Shown: positions 53,620 to 62,072 of the stretch, in pieces
How positions within the stretch are numbered: the stretch's first letter is position 1
Layout: each line of letters opens with the position of its first letter
From: Vagococcus allomyrinae
GTDB lineage: Bacteria; Bacillota; Bacilli; Lactobacillales; Vagococcaceae
Reading direction: 5' to 3'
Assembly: GCF_017829975.1 (NCBI RefSeq)
Contig: NZ_JAEEGA010000013.1
Coordinates: forward strand, 1 to 64,000
DNA: 64,000 bases
Made by a program: the position numbers and the translations under genes
The notes under the pieces: generated by a model
The model's input: only the letters and a program-made list of their open reading frames with translations
Told to the model about the DNA's origin: nothing
Databases searched by the model: none

Positions 53620-54858
53620 ATGAATAAACAAGTTAAATTTCAAGCAGCTGTTGCAGAAGTAGAGATAACCCCTGATTTTCCTGTTACCTTAATTGGCGGC
53701 ATGCCAACTAGATCAAAGGAAGTACTTCATCCCCTGATGTCTCAGGTGTTGTTGATGAAGTGGGGAAACGACTTAACTTGCTTGATAACGATTGATAATC
53801 TGGGCTTAACGGTTGAGTTGGCTAACAAGCTGAGACAAACCATTGCCACCCAGTTAGGTATTACGAAAGCTGAGGTGATGCTGTGTTTTTCTCACACTCA
53901 TAATGCCCCTCAGCCCACTGTAGGTGCCCTGAATGGTGAACGATATTTTAGTTTTATGGAACAACAAATAAGTTTAGGTGTCACTCAAGCTTTAGCCAAA
54001 CTTCAGCCAAGTAAAATTGGTTGGGGACTGACAAAGAGTCAGCTAGGCGTAAACCGTAGAGTAGACTGTTCTGTCGTGGATGACCGTTTAGGTGTGTTAA
54101 AAATAGCCACTTTAACTGGAAAACCGTTAGTCATGGTTCTGCGATTGACAGCCCATCCTAACAGCTTGATGCCTCTATCAGGTGTGATAACCAGCGACTA
54201 TTTTCATTTTGTGCGCCAACAATTGACGGCACACTTTGGTTGTCCAGTGATGGTCATTCAAGGGGCTGCGGGCAATGTCAAAGTAAGAGGGACGGACACC
54301 ATCACTGGTGGGACGCTTTTGGAGGCAGAGGCAGCTGGTAAGGAAATTGCCGAGGCGCTGGCCAAGATGACGATTAATTTAGTAGAAGTCAGTGAGTTTC
54401 AGCTGATTTCTAGAGAATTATCTTTTACTTCGGAAGTTCCTAGTGTAGCTGAGTCTCAGCTAATCGCTCATAATGCACAGAAAGAATGTGGCATTGATGG
54501 TACTGGGTGGTTGGCAGAGTGTCAGCGCTTAAGAGAGGCAGGTCTTAAACAACAGGTGACTGATCGAGAAGTACAATTTCTGACACTTAATGAGGGGCAG
54601 TTTTGTGGTGTCGCCGATGAGCTGTTTTGTGAACTGGCGTTGCTGGCCGCGGAGAAAACGACTAATCGTCTTTTTTTCTTAAATGGTTATACTAATGGTT
54701 GCACAGGATATCTGCCAACGGAAAGAGAGTGGTTAAAAGGCGGTTATGAAATCTTATACAGCAATTTAAACTACTTTCCTTTTCATGGTCACGTCATGCC
54801 TTTTAGGCCAGAAACGGCGGCTCAATTGGTTGAGTTTGTTGTGGAACATAAATGCTAG
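53620..54858 (+). CDS. Neutral/alkaline ceramidase-like hydrolase
   Basis: 412 residues resembling the N-terminal catalytic domain of neutral/alkaline non-lysosomal ceramidases: AAVAEVEITPDFPVTLIGGM, CLITIDNLGL, MLCFSHTHNAPQP (zinc-binding His pair), VLRLTAHPNSLMP, MVIQGAAGNVKVR (Ser/Asn region) and TNGCTGYLPT. There is no signal peptide, so it is cytoplasmic, unlike secreted ceramidases. Relatives in Firmicutes are of uncertain substrate. ATG 53620 follows GAGGAG. Confidence 0.8.
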   Translation: MNKQVKFQAAVAEVEITPDFPVTLIGGMPTRSKEVLHPLMSQVLLMKWGNDLTCLITIDNLGLTVELANKLRQTIATQLGITKAEVMLCFSHTHNAPQPTVGALNGERYFSFMEQQISLGVTQALAKLQPSKIGWGLTKSQLGVNRRVDCSVVDDRLGVLKIATLTGKPLVMVLRLTAHPNSLMPLSGVITSDYFHFVRQQLTAHFGCPVMVIQGAAGNVKVRGTDTITGGTLLEAEAAGKEIAEALAKMTINLVEVSEFQLISRELSFTSEVPSVAESQLIAHNAQKECGIDGTGWLAECQRLREAGLKQQVTDREVQFLTLNEGQFCGVADELFCELALLAAEKTTNRLFFLNGYTNGCTGYLPTEREWLKGGYEILYSNLNYFPFHGHVMPFRPETAAQLVEFVVEHKC

Positions 54859-54968
54859 CAAAGTAGTTGCGGATAGTTTTGGAGCAAACTGCTTATTGGA
54901 CAGTGGTCATGATTGGGATAGCATGTCATATCGCGACTAGCAGGTTAACTCTTACATTAAATCACACA

Positions 54969-55030
54969 AATAACACCCTATCCGCTTTGTTTTGGTAAGA
55001 AGTTAAAAGCGGATATGGTGTTATTTTTTT
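54969..55030 (+). terminator. Strong intrinsic terminator
   Basis: AATAACACC-TATCCGCTTT pairs with AAAGCGGATA-GGTGTTATT (one internal mismatch), followed by T7. Stem about 20 bp. Confidence 0.92.
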
Positions 55031-55149
55031 CAGTCACTCCGTTTTTTTAGCGGCGTTGATCGTCGTGAATCTGGAGGTAATTAAACTTAGGTTTTGTTAA
55101 TTCGAATTCAAATGTGTCATAATTGACGTGTCCTACAACGGCTTGACTA

Positions 55150-55821
55150 TCATACAAGGGCTAGTAAGAAAGTTGCCATATCTTCACTTGTGTGATAACG
55201 GTTAAACCCAGTCTTGTAATTAAAGTCCGTTACATCATTGGCCACATTAGCAAATTCAGTTTCTGTGGCATTGGGAGCCAACACTTTGGCTCGCAGAGCT
55301 GCGCCGTCTTTTATCAGTTGATGAGAAAGGCCTTCGGTGAAGGCACTAACGTAGAATTTAGTGGCACAGTAAGTCACAGCAGTGGGCACAATTGTGTAAC
55401 CACCAGAAGATGAGACATTGATTAATTGGGTTCCAGGAACATCATGATAGTCGCGAACAAATAAGCTGCTAAATAAGGTCAAGGCTTCTACGTTAAGCTG
55501 TAGCATCTGTATAATCGACTCGAGTGACTGTGTGGCGATGTTTGCGTATTGGCCAAACCCAGCGTTGTTTATCCATGTTTCAAGTGAGTAGGCTGAAAGT
55601 TCTTGATAGAGGGATAAACATTTTTTTTGGTCTGTTAAATCGCAACATTTGATGATAATGTTCAATTGAGGATGTTGCGTGAGAATGTCTTCTTTTAAGG
55701 AAAGTAGCCGATCTTCTCGGCGTGCGATTAAAATTAAATTTTTCTGACGGTTGGCAAATGCGATGGCAACTGCTCGACCAATGCCAGAGCTAGCGCCTGT
55801 AACAACAGTATAGCTGTTCAT
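55150..55821 (-). CDS. Short-chain dehydrogenase/reductase
   Basis: 223 residues of the classical SDR type: VVTGASSGIGRAVAIAF (cofactor loop), ARREDRLL favouring NADPH, NNAGFGQYA, INVSSSGGY, and catalytic YCATKFYVSAF. It is shorter than usual (about 250-260), lacking part of the C-terminal tail after TSEDMATFLLAL. The substrate is unknown. Confidence 0.88.
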   Translation of the reverse strand: MNSYTVVTGASSGIGRAVAIAFANRQKNLILIARREDRLLSLKEDILTQHPQLNIIIKCCDLTDQKKCLSLYQELSAYSLETWINNAGFGQYANIATQSLESIIQMLQLNVEALTLFSSLFVRDYHDVPGTQLINVSSSGGYTIVPTAVTYCATKFYVSAFTEGLSHQLIKDGAALRAKVLAPNATETEFANVANDVTDFNYKTGFNRYHTSEDMATFLLALV

Positions 55822-55946
55822 GATATATCATCCTTTCTTGAGTGAGCTTCAACGGAAATATAAGTATATACCTTGGAGTAAACTTCAAGTCAAGAGCATC
55901 ACTGGCTAAATGGAAACCAAGGTTCTTAATAAAGTTAACCACAAAT

Positions 55947-55987
55947 TAAAAACACCTGAAATATCCAATCGGATATCCCCAGGTGTC
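55947..55987 (-). terminator. Terminator of the two-component/small-peptide operon
   Basis: ACACCTG (55952-55958) and CAGGTGT (55980-55986), with ATATCC/GGATAT inside the loop. A T-rich run follows on the minus strand. Confidence 0.7.
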
Positions 55988-56004
55988 AGCTGAAAGCATG
56001 TGTT

Positions 56005-56088
56005 CTATTTTCTTTTTTTAATTGAAAAGCCAATAATTGCCAAAACAACAACGACAACAATGACCGCGATAACGACAGCAGTATTCAT
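56005..56088 (-). CDS. Tiny cationic single-span peptide 1, 27 residues
   Basis: ATG 56088 follows AAAGGAGG. The peptide has a hydrophobic span of Val/Ile/Ala (residues 4-21) and ends FSIKKRK. It is one of three similar tiny genes at the 3' end of a two-component operon. No family is recognised; size and charge pattern resemble small membrane-stress peptides or type I toxins. Confidence 0.65.
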   Translation of the reverse strand: MNTAVVIAVIVVVVVLAIIGFSIKKRK

Positions 56089-56110
56089 AAAGTGTTCCTC
56101 CTTTTAATGG

Positions 56111-56188
56111 TTAGTTCTGAGCACGTTTCTTGGCAACGATGAAGCTAACAGCAGCAACACAAGCAACTGCAATACCAAATTTTAACAT
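56111..56188 (-). CDS. Tiny cationic single-span peptide 2, 25 residues
   Basis: ATG 56188 after GAGGAGGAATGACAG reads MLKFGIAVACVAAVSFIVAK then KRAQN. It has one hydrophobic span and a basic tail like its neighbours, but is richer in Ala. Another ATG at 56195 opens a different short frame that ends at once. Confidence 0.6.
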   Translation of the reverse strand: MLKFGIAVACVAAVSFIVAKKRAQN

Positions 56189-56291
56189 CTGTCATTCCTC
56201 CTCTAATCGATGAGTCTGGGGCCCGCTAAAGCAAGAAGCATCGGGGCCCTAATCGTTTGTTAGTTAACTTTTTCTTATATTGAATAACAAA

Positions 56292-56358
56292 TATATACAT
56301 CCTGTTAAATAATCAAACATATAGTTCCATTGGATGATTATTTAATGGGAACTATATA
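56292..56358 (+). repeat. MITE-like palindromic repeat, copy E, internally deleted
   Basis: 67 bp: the left end runs through ATAGTTCCATTGG and joins directly to GATGATTATTTAATGGGAAC. The core hairpin is missing. The deletion lies between GGAT-containing short direct repeats present in full copies. Confidence 0.88.
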
Positions 56359-56363
56359 ATCGC

Positions 56364-56447
56364 TTATTTTTTCGCTTTTTTTACAGCAAATGCGACGATT
56401 GCTATAATAGCGATGACTACAATCACTGCCACGATCGTACTACTCAT
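56364..56447 (-). CDS. Tiny cationic single-span peptide 3, 27 residues
   Basis: ATG 56447 follows AAGGAGGAG. It reads SSTIVAVIVVIAIIAIVAF and ends AVKKAKK. It parallels peptide 1 (Val/Ile span then KK.K). Separated from peptides 1 and 2 by repeat copy E and a GC-rich GGGCCC inverted repeat near 56220-56250. Confidence 0.65.
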   Translation of the reverse strand: MSSTIVAVIVVIAIIAIVAFAVKKAKK

Positions 56448-56481
56448 GTTTGTCTCCTCCTTGTATGGTTAATTAACGCGA

Positions 56482-57006
56482 CTAGGCCTGTAATAACTGG
56501 TTGGCTTGATCGCAGAGATCATAAATTTCATCGTATTTCTCGTCAATGACTGGATTGATTTCAGCGGTTTTCCGACGGTTGATTGCTCGGTAAATCCAGT
56601 AAGGCGCAATCCAGCCAATGAAACCTGGAATTGCTAGGATGACGCATAAGATCGTTGAACCAGCTGTAATGGCAAAGACTGAGCCAGCCATAAAGGCCGT
56701 GCCGATGACACCGACGATATAAGCCGCTAATGCAGCTTTAAAGACTTTGGCTTGTTCCAATGTGCCAACGGTTTCCATGGTGTGTTCGAATTGGCGTTGC
56801 ATTTTGGTTATTTCGGCTTTATTTCGCAACTTGCGGTTTCGCTTAAATTTTAAGGTGACGTAAGAGGAGCCTTTAGGCGGAATCGAACTTTTTTCCAATT
56901 CCCAGCCAAAGTTACGATAGTTATCGGTGTAAATGGATTCCAAGTTTCCTTTGATTGTGATTTCTTTGTATTCGTAGCCAACAAAGCTTTCGTTTTTTTC
57001 AGTCAT
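56482..57006 (-). CDS. Membrane protein, paralogue of 57610-58146
   Basis: 174 residues: an N-terminal soluble domain (SFVGYEYKEITIKG, NFGWELEKS, TLKFKRNRKLRNKAE), a helix (ITKMQRQFEHTMETVGTLEQAKVF), two membrane spans (about 90-137, IVGVIGTAFMAGSVFAIT) and an acidic coiled tail (EKYDEIYDLCDQANQLL). The same layout recurs in the 178-residue protein upstream in the operon. The function is unknown; linked to a two-component system. Confidence 0.78.
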   Translation of the reverse strand: MTEKNESFVGYEYKEITIKGNLESIYTDNYRNFGWELEKSSIPPKGSSYVTLKFKRNRKLRNKAEITKMQRQFEHTMETVGTLEQAKVFKAALAAYIVGVIGTAFMAGSVFAITAGSTILCVILAIPGFIGWIAPYWIYRAINRRKTAEINPVIDEKYDEIYDLCDQANQLLQA

Positions 57007-57047
57007 GGTTTCTCTCTCCTTTTGAATGGTGTTAGGTTTGTGTTTTG

Positions 57048-57398
57048 TTAATCTTGGGCTAATAGTTCATCTGATAAGGCGATGATGTCTTCTGTGTATT
57101 TCTTTTTCTGTTTGGACAAGACCACCGAATAGAGGGGGATGGATAGGAGGGCTAGGAGTAAGCCTGGTATTCCCATGGTAAGTCCGGTCGTCATATTCTC
57201 CCACACCATGATATGTGACATGCCTGCGCCTAATAGAAGAGCGCCTCCGGTTGCTACTACGCCACTGGTTAATTTTGCGGGCAATTTGACTTTACGATCT
57301 AGTTGTTTGAGTTGTAATAATTTGTTTTCACCTTTCGCTAGATATTGGGTACGAATGGCGGTGATTTTGTCTTGTTCTGTTGTGGTTGATCCGTTCAT
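57048..57398 (-). CDS. Small membrane protein of the two-component operon
   Basis: 116 residues from ATG 57398 (AAAGGAG upstream; an earlier in-frame start lacks spacing). A charged helical N-terminus (IRTQYLAKGENKLLQLKQLDRKVKLP), two spans (about 45-65 and 72-93) and a charged tail. It lies between the two paralogous membrane proteins. The function is unknown. Confidence 0.7.
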   Translation of the reverse strand: MNGSTTTEQDKITAIRTQYLAKGENKLLQLKQLDRKVKLPAKLTSGVVATGGALLLGAGMSHIMVWENMTTGLTMGIPGLLLALLSIPLYSVVLSKQKKKYTEDIIALSDELLAQD

Positions 57399-57609
57399 TT
57401 TTAACACTCCTTTAGTTTAGATAGTTCCTGTATGACACCAACTAGGTTGTGTTGATGCCCAACTAACTTATACCCTTATCTTAAAGGCTAGATGTTTGTC
57501 TTTTGCTTAAGTAGTGTTTCGGTTATGTTAATTCGTTAATGTTTCGACTTAATTTAGTTAAAAAAGCCACCCAAGAAAAAGTCTTCTTGAATGGCTTAGC
57601 AGAAATGCT

Positions 57610-58146
57610 CTATGATAATAATTTACTGCCCTTTTCGCAAATTTCGTCTATTTCGTCGTATTTTTGTTCGATGGCTTCCTCGATCTGCGTCTTCTTTTTG
57701 TGGAGAAGTTTATTATACACGATGGGCGGAATGGCCCAGCAGATAAAGCCGGGAATCGCGAGTATGATACATAAGAGAATCATTGGCGAGTCGGCTGTTA
57801 CGGCAAAGGTTGACCCAGCCATAAAGACGGTTCCGATCAGGCCGATCAAAATCGCCCACATCTTTGGTGAGAAGGCTGCTGCTTTTTGGATTTTATCCAA
57901 CTCATTTACACAGGATTCAAAGTGGCGTTGCAGCCGAGTTAATTCAGCTTTGTTGATTATTTTGCGGTCTCGTTTTAAGTTGAGAGTCATGCGTCCTTTG
58001 GTGATGGTAGCTTGAAAGTTGTCATCGGGCACCCAACCAAAATGACTGTACCCATCAAGGTACAATGAGGCTCGTTCTTGTTCGGTTATAATTTCTTTGT
58101 ATTCATAGCCAATAAAATCCTTACCTTCTTTGACGACCTGATTCAT
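57610..58146 (-). CDS. Membrane protein, paralogue of 56482-57006
   Basis: 178 residues: KDFIGYEYKEIITEQE, HFGWVPDD, MTLNLKRDRKIINKAELTRLQRHFES, two spans (IGLIGTVFMAGSTFAVT, LLCIILAIPGFICWAIPP), then EQKYDEIDEICEKGSKLL. Clear duplication of the 174-residue protein. It directly follows the sensor kinase gene, so it is likely part of the regulon or an accessory sensor. Confidence 0.78.
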   Translation of the reverse strand: MNQVVKEGKDFIGYEYKEIITEQERASLYLDGYSHFGWVPDDNFQATITKGRMTLNLKRDRKIINKAELTRLQRHFESCVNELDKIQKAAAFSPKMWAILIGLIGTVFMAGSTFAVTADSPMILLCIILAIPGFICWAIPPIVYNKLLHKKKTQIEEAIEQKYDEIDEICEKGSKLLS

Positions 58147-58179
58147 GGCAGTTTCCGCCTTTCCCTGTTTTTACTTTTG

Positions 58180-59259
58180 TTATTTATTGATGTTGTGTTG
58201 AAGTGGTAGCCTGACGGTCATGGTTGTTCCCTGATGGAGTTTGCTGGTGGCAGCGATGGTGCCGCCCATCAATTGTAAGATCCGTAAAACTAATGCCAGT
58301 CCTAAGCCATTTCCCTCGGTTGCATGGGAACTATCTCCTTGGTAGAATTTATCAAACATGTGTTTCAGCGTGTCGTCGCTCATGCCACAACCGCTATCCG
58401 TAATGGAAACAATCACCTGATTGGCTGTTGAAGTTTGGGTCATCGTGACGGTCCCCCCTGGCTCAGAAAATTTAATGGCATTGGAAAGGAGGTTATTCCA
58501 AACTAATTCGAGTAAACTGGCATCGGCCTCAATCGTGGCATAGTCGTCAATCTCAGCGATAAATTCAATTTCCTTAGTGGACCACCACTCTTCGTAATTC
58601 AACGCGCAGTCCGTCAGTTGCCGACAAAGGTCATAAGGGTCAGGAACAGGTTGTAAGGTTTGTTTTTCCAGTTTGTTTAACTTTAAAAGGTTGGTGATTA
58701 AATTGGCCAGTCTAGCAGAAGAGTCAATGATGGTCTCAAGATAGCTTTCTTTTTGTTCTGGGCTAGTTGTGTCTAATTTTAACGCTTCAGCATAGTTCTG
58801 AATCACCGATAAGGGCGTCTTAATTTCGTGGGAGACATTTGAGAAAAAATCAGTTTTGAGTGTTTCAATGCTGCCTAATTCCTCTACCATCACATTAAAG
58901 TCGGCGAAGATGACATCGATCGCGTCCCATTTCGCAGGTAAGTGTCTTGGAGGAATGTAAACGGAGAAGTCCCCCTCCGCTACTTTACGGGTACCAGCAG
59001 CCAGTTCTTCCATAGGGCGTTGGTACTTCTGTTTAAAACGACCCTGAATAAAAATGGTTAGCAAGATGGCCACAAAGAGCCAATAGACAACAATCGCGAT
59101 CACGTAAGGGCTCGGCAGATGGTCATAGTCTAAATATTTTTGTAAGATAAACATTTGCCCCGTTGTCAGGGCGGCTAAGCCGCTGAATATGACGATCACA
59201 TTTAGAAACGGTCCTCCGTTAGATTTCACACGAGGATCGGTTTGTTTGGTTTCATTCAT
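58180..59259 (-). CDS. Sensor histidine kinase (VanS/BaeS type)
   Basis: 359 residues: two N-terminal spans (about 18-38 and 48-72) with only a short external loop, a HAMP-like linker (LAAGTRKVAEGDFSVYIPP), phospho-His in FFSNVSHEIKTPLSVIQNYAE (near 140), and HATPase motifs LVWNNLLSNAIKFSE, ITDSGCGMS and GNGLGLALVLRI. The short sensor loop suggests intramembrane sensing of envelope stress. Its start overlaps the regulator stop. Confidence 0.93.
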   Translation of the reverse strand: MNETKQTDPRVKSNGGPFLNVIVIFSGLAALTTGQMFILQKYLDYDHLPSPYVIAIVVYWLFVAILLTIFIQGRFKQKYQRPMEELAAGTRKVAEGDFSVYIPPRHLPAKWDAIDVIFADFNVMVEELGSIETLKTDFFSNVSHEIKTPLSVIQNYAEALKLDTTSPEQKESYLETIIDSSARLANLITNLLKLNKLEKQTLQPVPDPYDLCRQLTDCALNYEEWWSTKEIEFIAEIDDYATIEADASLLELVWNNLLSNAIKFSEPGGTVTMTQTSTANQVIVSITDSGCGMSDDTLKHMFDKFYQGDSSHATEGNGLGLALVLRILQLMGGTIAATSKLHQGTTMTVRLPLQHNINK

Positions 59260-59930
59260 TAGGCTAGCACCACCTTATAGCCCAATCCTCTGACCGTCAC
59301 GATTTCAAAGCCTTCTCCAGCTGATAATTTGTCCCGCAATTTAGTAATGTAAACGTCGACGGCTCGTAAGCTAGTGGAGCTATCCATTCCCCAAAATTCG
59401 TCCATCAATTGGGCTCTTGAGAATGTTTTTTTGGGGTAAGACAACAATTTGTAAAGGATGTTGAACTCCCGCAAGGTCAGGGCGATTTCTGTTTCGTCGA
59501 TCATGGTGCTCATAGCGTCGGCGTCCATCGATAAATTGCCGACGGTTAAGGTGCGTTCTTCCATAATGTTAGCCCGACGTAAAAGGGCGCTTACGCGCAT
59601 GACCAACTCATCCATGTTGATCGGCTTGACCATATAGTCGTCAATCCCTAGTTTAAATCCTTTTTGTTTCGAGGTAATATCGTCTTTAGCGGACATAAAC
59701 AAAATGGGGATCGTTGGATTTAATTGGCGAACGGTTTTGGCAAATTCAAAGCCGTCGATCTCTGGCATCATAATATCTGAAATAATCAGATCGTAGAGGC
59801 TATTGTAAAGGACGTCATAGGCTTCGCTGGGATTGAGGCACCCCTTGGCGACGTACCCCCGATCATTTAGATAGGTGCAAACAATCTGATTTAAGTTAAC
59901 GTCATCTTCTACTACTAATATATTAATCAT
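59259..59930 (-). CDS. OmpR/VanR-type response regulator
   Basis: 223 residues from ATG 59930, preferred because AAAGGAG lies 7 bases upstream. Receiver: VVEDDVNLNQ, phospho-Asp in DLIISDIMMPEIDG (near 52), Lys in MVKPINMDEL. C-terminal winged HTH: LTLREFNILYKLLSYPKKTFSRAQL and RAVDVYITKLRDKL, with GLGYKVV at the end. Pairs with the overlapping kinase. Confidence 0.95.
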   Translation of the reverse strand: MINILVVEDDVNLNQIVCTYLNDRGYVAKGCLNPSEAYDVLYNSLYDLIISDIMMPEIDGFEFAKTVRQLNPTIPILFMSAKDDITSKQKGFKLGIDDYMVKPINMDELVMRVSALLRRANIMEERTLTVGNLSMDADAMSTMIDETEIALTLREFNILYKLLSYPKKTFSRAQLMDEFWGMDSSTSLRAVDVYITKLRDKLSAGEGFEIVTVRGLGYKVVLA

Positions 59931-59986
59931 TGAATGACTCCTTTTAAGGTTAGTGCTCACTTGATAGGCCACGAGCTAATCGGGAA

Positions 59987-60682
59987 CTATTTAGGAGCCT
60001 GTTTTTTTGTTGCTTGCTTTTTTTCTAGACGGTGAATGCGAATGAGCATTAAACAGCCAAGAAAGGCGGAGCAAAATCCCATTAATACGCCAAATAGTCC
60101 GTTGGCTGTGGGGTGTAAGCTAGTCTGACTGTCGCTGAAAGAGAGAATGGCTGTTTGAGTTAAAACCAGTGAGACAAGGGCTGAGGCTAAATTAATCATC
60201 TTGAGTCCGTGAATTAACAGGCTGTGATTTTTTAGTTCAACGATAACCCCGCGAATTCCCAATCCAATTTCAATAAAGGTGAAAGTTGCGATAATCAATG
60301 CCACATTCATATCATAGGTGGTTGTGACGGGATCAATTAGCAAATGAAGGGAGTAAGCACTGTACAATAAACTGGTGATGATTAAAATAATGCCTGAATA
60401 ACGATAGTAGCGGAACTGCGTTTCAAGTGGTTTTAAACTGCCTCTCAGGATCATGTATTTTCCTGAGGCCATGCCAAAGGTATAAAAGGCACTGACGCAA
60501 GTAATCAGGGACAGTGATAATAAACCTAGTACTAACTTGCCACTCCCGACCAAAAAGTTCAGGGCGCCAGAGGCACTAGCAACTCGTAACGAGCGACTGT
60601 GTTTTTTATTAAATTGCTGCGACATCTCCTGATTGATCGCCGTGAGTTTTTGTGTGAATGGGCTTGCTTTTTTGGCTGACAT
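59987..60682 (-). CDS. Multi-span membrane protein heading the two-component operon
   Basis: 231 residues with about six spans, a basic N-terminus and a basic C-terminus (EKKQATKKQAPK). GAGGAGGAGCC precedes the ATG. It lies 57 bp upstream of the response regulator in the same direction, so it may be the sensor partner or a regulated target. No family is recognised. Confidence 0.7.
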   Translation of the reverse strand: MSAKKASPFTQKLTAINQEMSQQFNKKHSRSLRVASASGALNFLVGSGKLVLGLLSLSLITCVSAFYTFGMASGKYMILRGSLKPLETQFRYYRYSGIILIITSLLYSAYSLHLLIDPVTTTYDMNVALIIATFTFIEIGLGIRGVIVELKNHSLLIHGLKMINLASALVSLVLTQTAILSFSDSQTSLHPTANGLFGVLMGFCSAFLGCLMLIRIHRLEKKQATKKQAPK

Positions 60683-60775
60683 GGCTCCTCCTCATCTAAG
60701 TGAACAACTTCATCTTAAGCTTAGTTTAGAGGAGTAATGTGTGAGAAATGTTTGCGAATTGTTTCAGAATTGTTA

Positions 60776-60915
60776 ATATATACATCCTGTTAAATAATCA
60801 AACAGATAGTTCCATTGAATAATGCGCATAATCATCCGCCAAGAGTGGTACTTTCAGCTTTTTTCTGGCTGAAAGTTTAACGGTAAAGGATGATTATTTA
60901 ATGGGAACTATATAG
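60776..60915 (+). repeat. MITE-like palindromic repeat, copy F
   Basis: 140 bp, complete: TATATACATCCTGTTAAATA left end, ACTTTCAGC/GCTGAAAGT core hairpin, GGGAACTATATAG right end. It lies in the spacer between the two-component operon and the DUF3592-like gene. Confidence 0.92.
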
Positions 60916-61022
60916 AGGGAAATGATGAGTCCGATTTACCGAGTTGGTCAGAGACCTTGGGGAGACTTTGATAGCGTTTTACGAAATGTGCTATAATATG
61001 GTTAAAAAGGTAGGTGATTTTG

Positions 61023-61283
61023 GTGAGTATAATACCTAAAAAAGAAAAAGTAGTGGGAACGATTGTGGAATTATACACAATGGGGCCTGAGACCCAAACG
61101 TATGCTAATGGGAAAAAGGCTATCTTCAGCTATCGAATCGACGATAAAGTCTACAATTCAACTAATCGAATTTACGTCCCACTAGCCAGTCGACTAGGTG
61201 ATCAACTGGCTATCTACTACGAGGTAGGGAATCCAAGTAAAGTTTTTCGCAAGCTACTTCAGTCGGCAAGTGACACAAAGTAA
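61023..61283 (+). CDS. DUF3592-like small protein
   Basis: About 86 residues: VVGTIVELYTMGPETQTYANGKKA, IFSYRIDDKVYNSTNRIYVP and QLAIYYEVGNPSKVF form the beta-rich DUF3592 pattern (extracytoplasmic or cytoplasmic small barrel), here without a membrane anchor. Start uncertain: GTG 61014, TTG 61020 or GTG 61023; AGGTGA favours 61023. A TTGATA-N18-TATAAT promoter lies near 60970-60998. Confidence 0.65.
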   Translation: MSIIPKKEKVVGTIVELYTMGPETQTYANGKKAIFSYRIDDKVYNSTNRIYVPLASRLGDQLAIYYEVGNPSKVFRKLLQSASDTK

Positions 61284-61334
61284 AGGACGTTCTCAGTGCG
61301 AGCTGAAGGTGTTGACTATATACATCCATTAATG

Positions 61335-61373
61335 ACCGAGAAACTGATATCACGACAGTTTTTCGGTTGTTTT
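61335..61373 (+). terminator. Intrinsic terminator
   Basis: ACCGAGAAACTG (61335-61346) pairs with CAGTTTTTCGGT (61356-61367), followed by TGTTTTG. Confidence 0.7.
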
Positions 61374-61459
61374 GTTTGTTTTAAGCTTGTGGTCGACTTT
61401 TTCAACTTAAGGGCCTAGGATGATATAATGGAGAAAAGATCTTAAGGAGGTAGCAGAAG

Positions 61460-61909
61460 ATGGAGATAGTGATTGCGGAATTAGAGGATTTAGCGGAATT
61501 GAGTCAGTTGTTTGATGAGTATCGAGTGTTTTATCAGCAAGAAAGTGATTTGGCAGGGGGAGAAGCTTTTTTACGGCAGCGAATGGAAAATCAGGAATCG
61601 TATATTTGGTTGGCCATTCTGGATGAACAGGTAGTAGGGTTTACCCAGCTCTATCCTTGTTTTTCTTCAGTCAGCTTGGCCTCGCAATGGCTGTTAAACG
61701 ATTTGTATGTTAGCCCAAAGGCACGTCGTCAAGGTGTGGCTCAAGGGTTGATCGAGGAAGTCTTGGCTTTTTCTCAGGGGATGGCAAGTAAAGGCGTTCT
61801 TTTGGAAACGGCAGCGACAAATCTGCCTGCTCAGAGCTTGTATGAAAAAATCGGCTTTGTTCGTGAAAAAAATTATCAGTTTTTTTATAGTACTGAAAGC
61901 GACGATTAA
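61460..61909 (+). CDS. GNAT family N-acetyltransferase
   Basis: 149 residues. IVIAELEDLAELSQLFDEYRVFY opening, LNDLYVSPKARRQGVAQGLIEE (acetyl-CoA loop, near 78-99), then LETAATNLPAQSLYEKIGF. It belongs to the common small GNAT group, whose substrate is usually unknown. Ribosome binding site AAGGAGG. Confidence 0.9.
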   Translation: MEIVIAELEDLAELSQLFDEYRVFYQQESDLAGGEAFLRQRMENQESYIWLAILDEQVVGFTQLYPCFSSVSLASQWLLNDLYVSPKARRQGVAQGLIEEVLAFSQGMASKGVLLETAATNLPAQSLYEKIGFVREKNYQFFYSTESDD

Positions 61910-62072
61910 TAAAAACTTATAGTTAATGCTTTTTTTCACAATATCTCTTAAAAACCCTTTATTTTTGGCCGACATAGGAGTATAGTAGCAACGGTAGCAT
62001 AAATTTAGATTTAGATACGGCACACCATTTAGGAGCCAATTAGATAATTTTTTAGAGAGAGAAGGATGAAAG

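Noticed and set aside
57539-58015. 158-codon plus-strand frame
   Set aside because: It is antisense to the 178-residue membrane protein gene, which has a clear paralogue.
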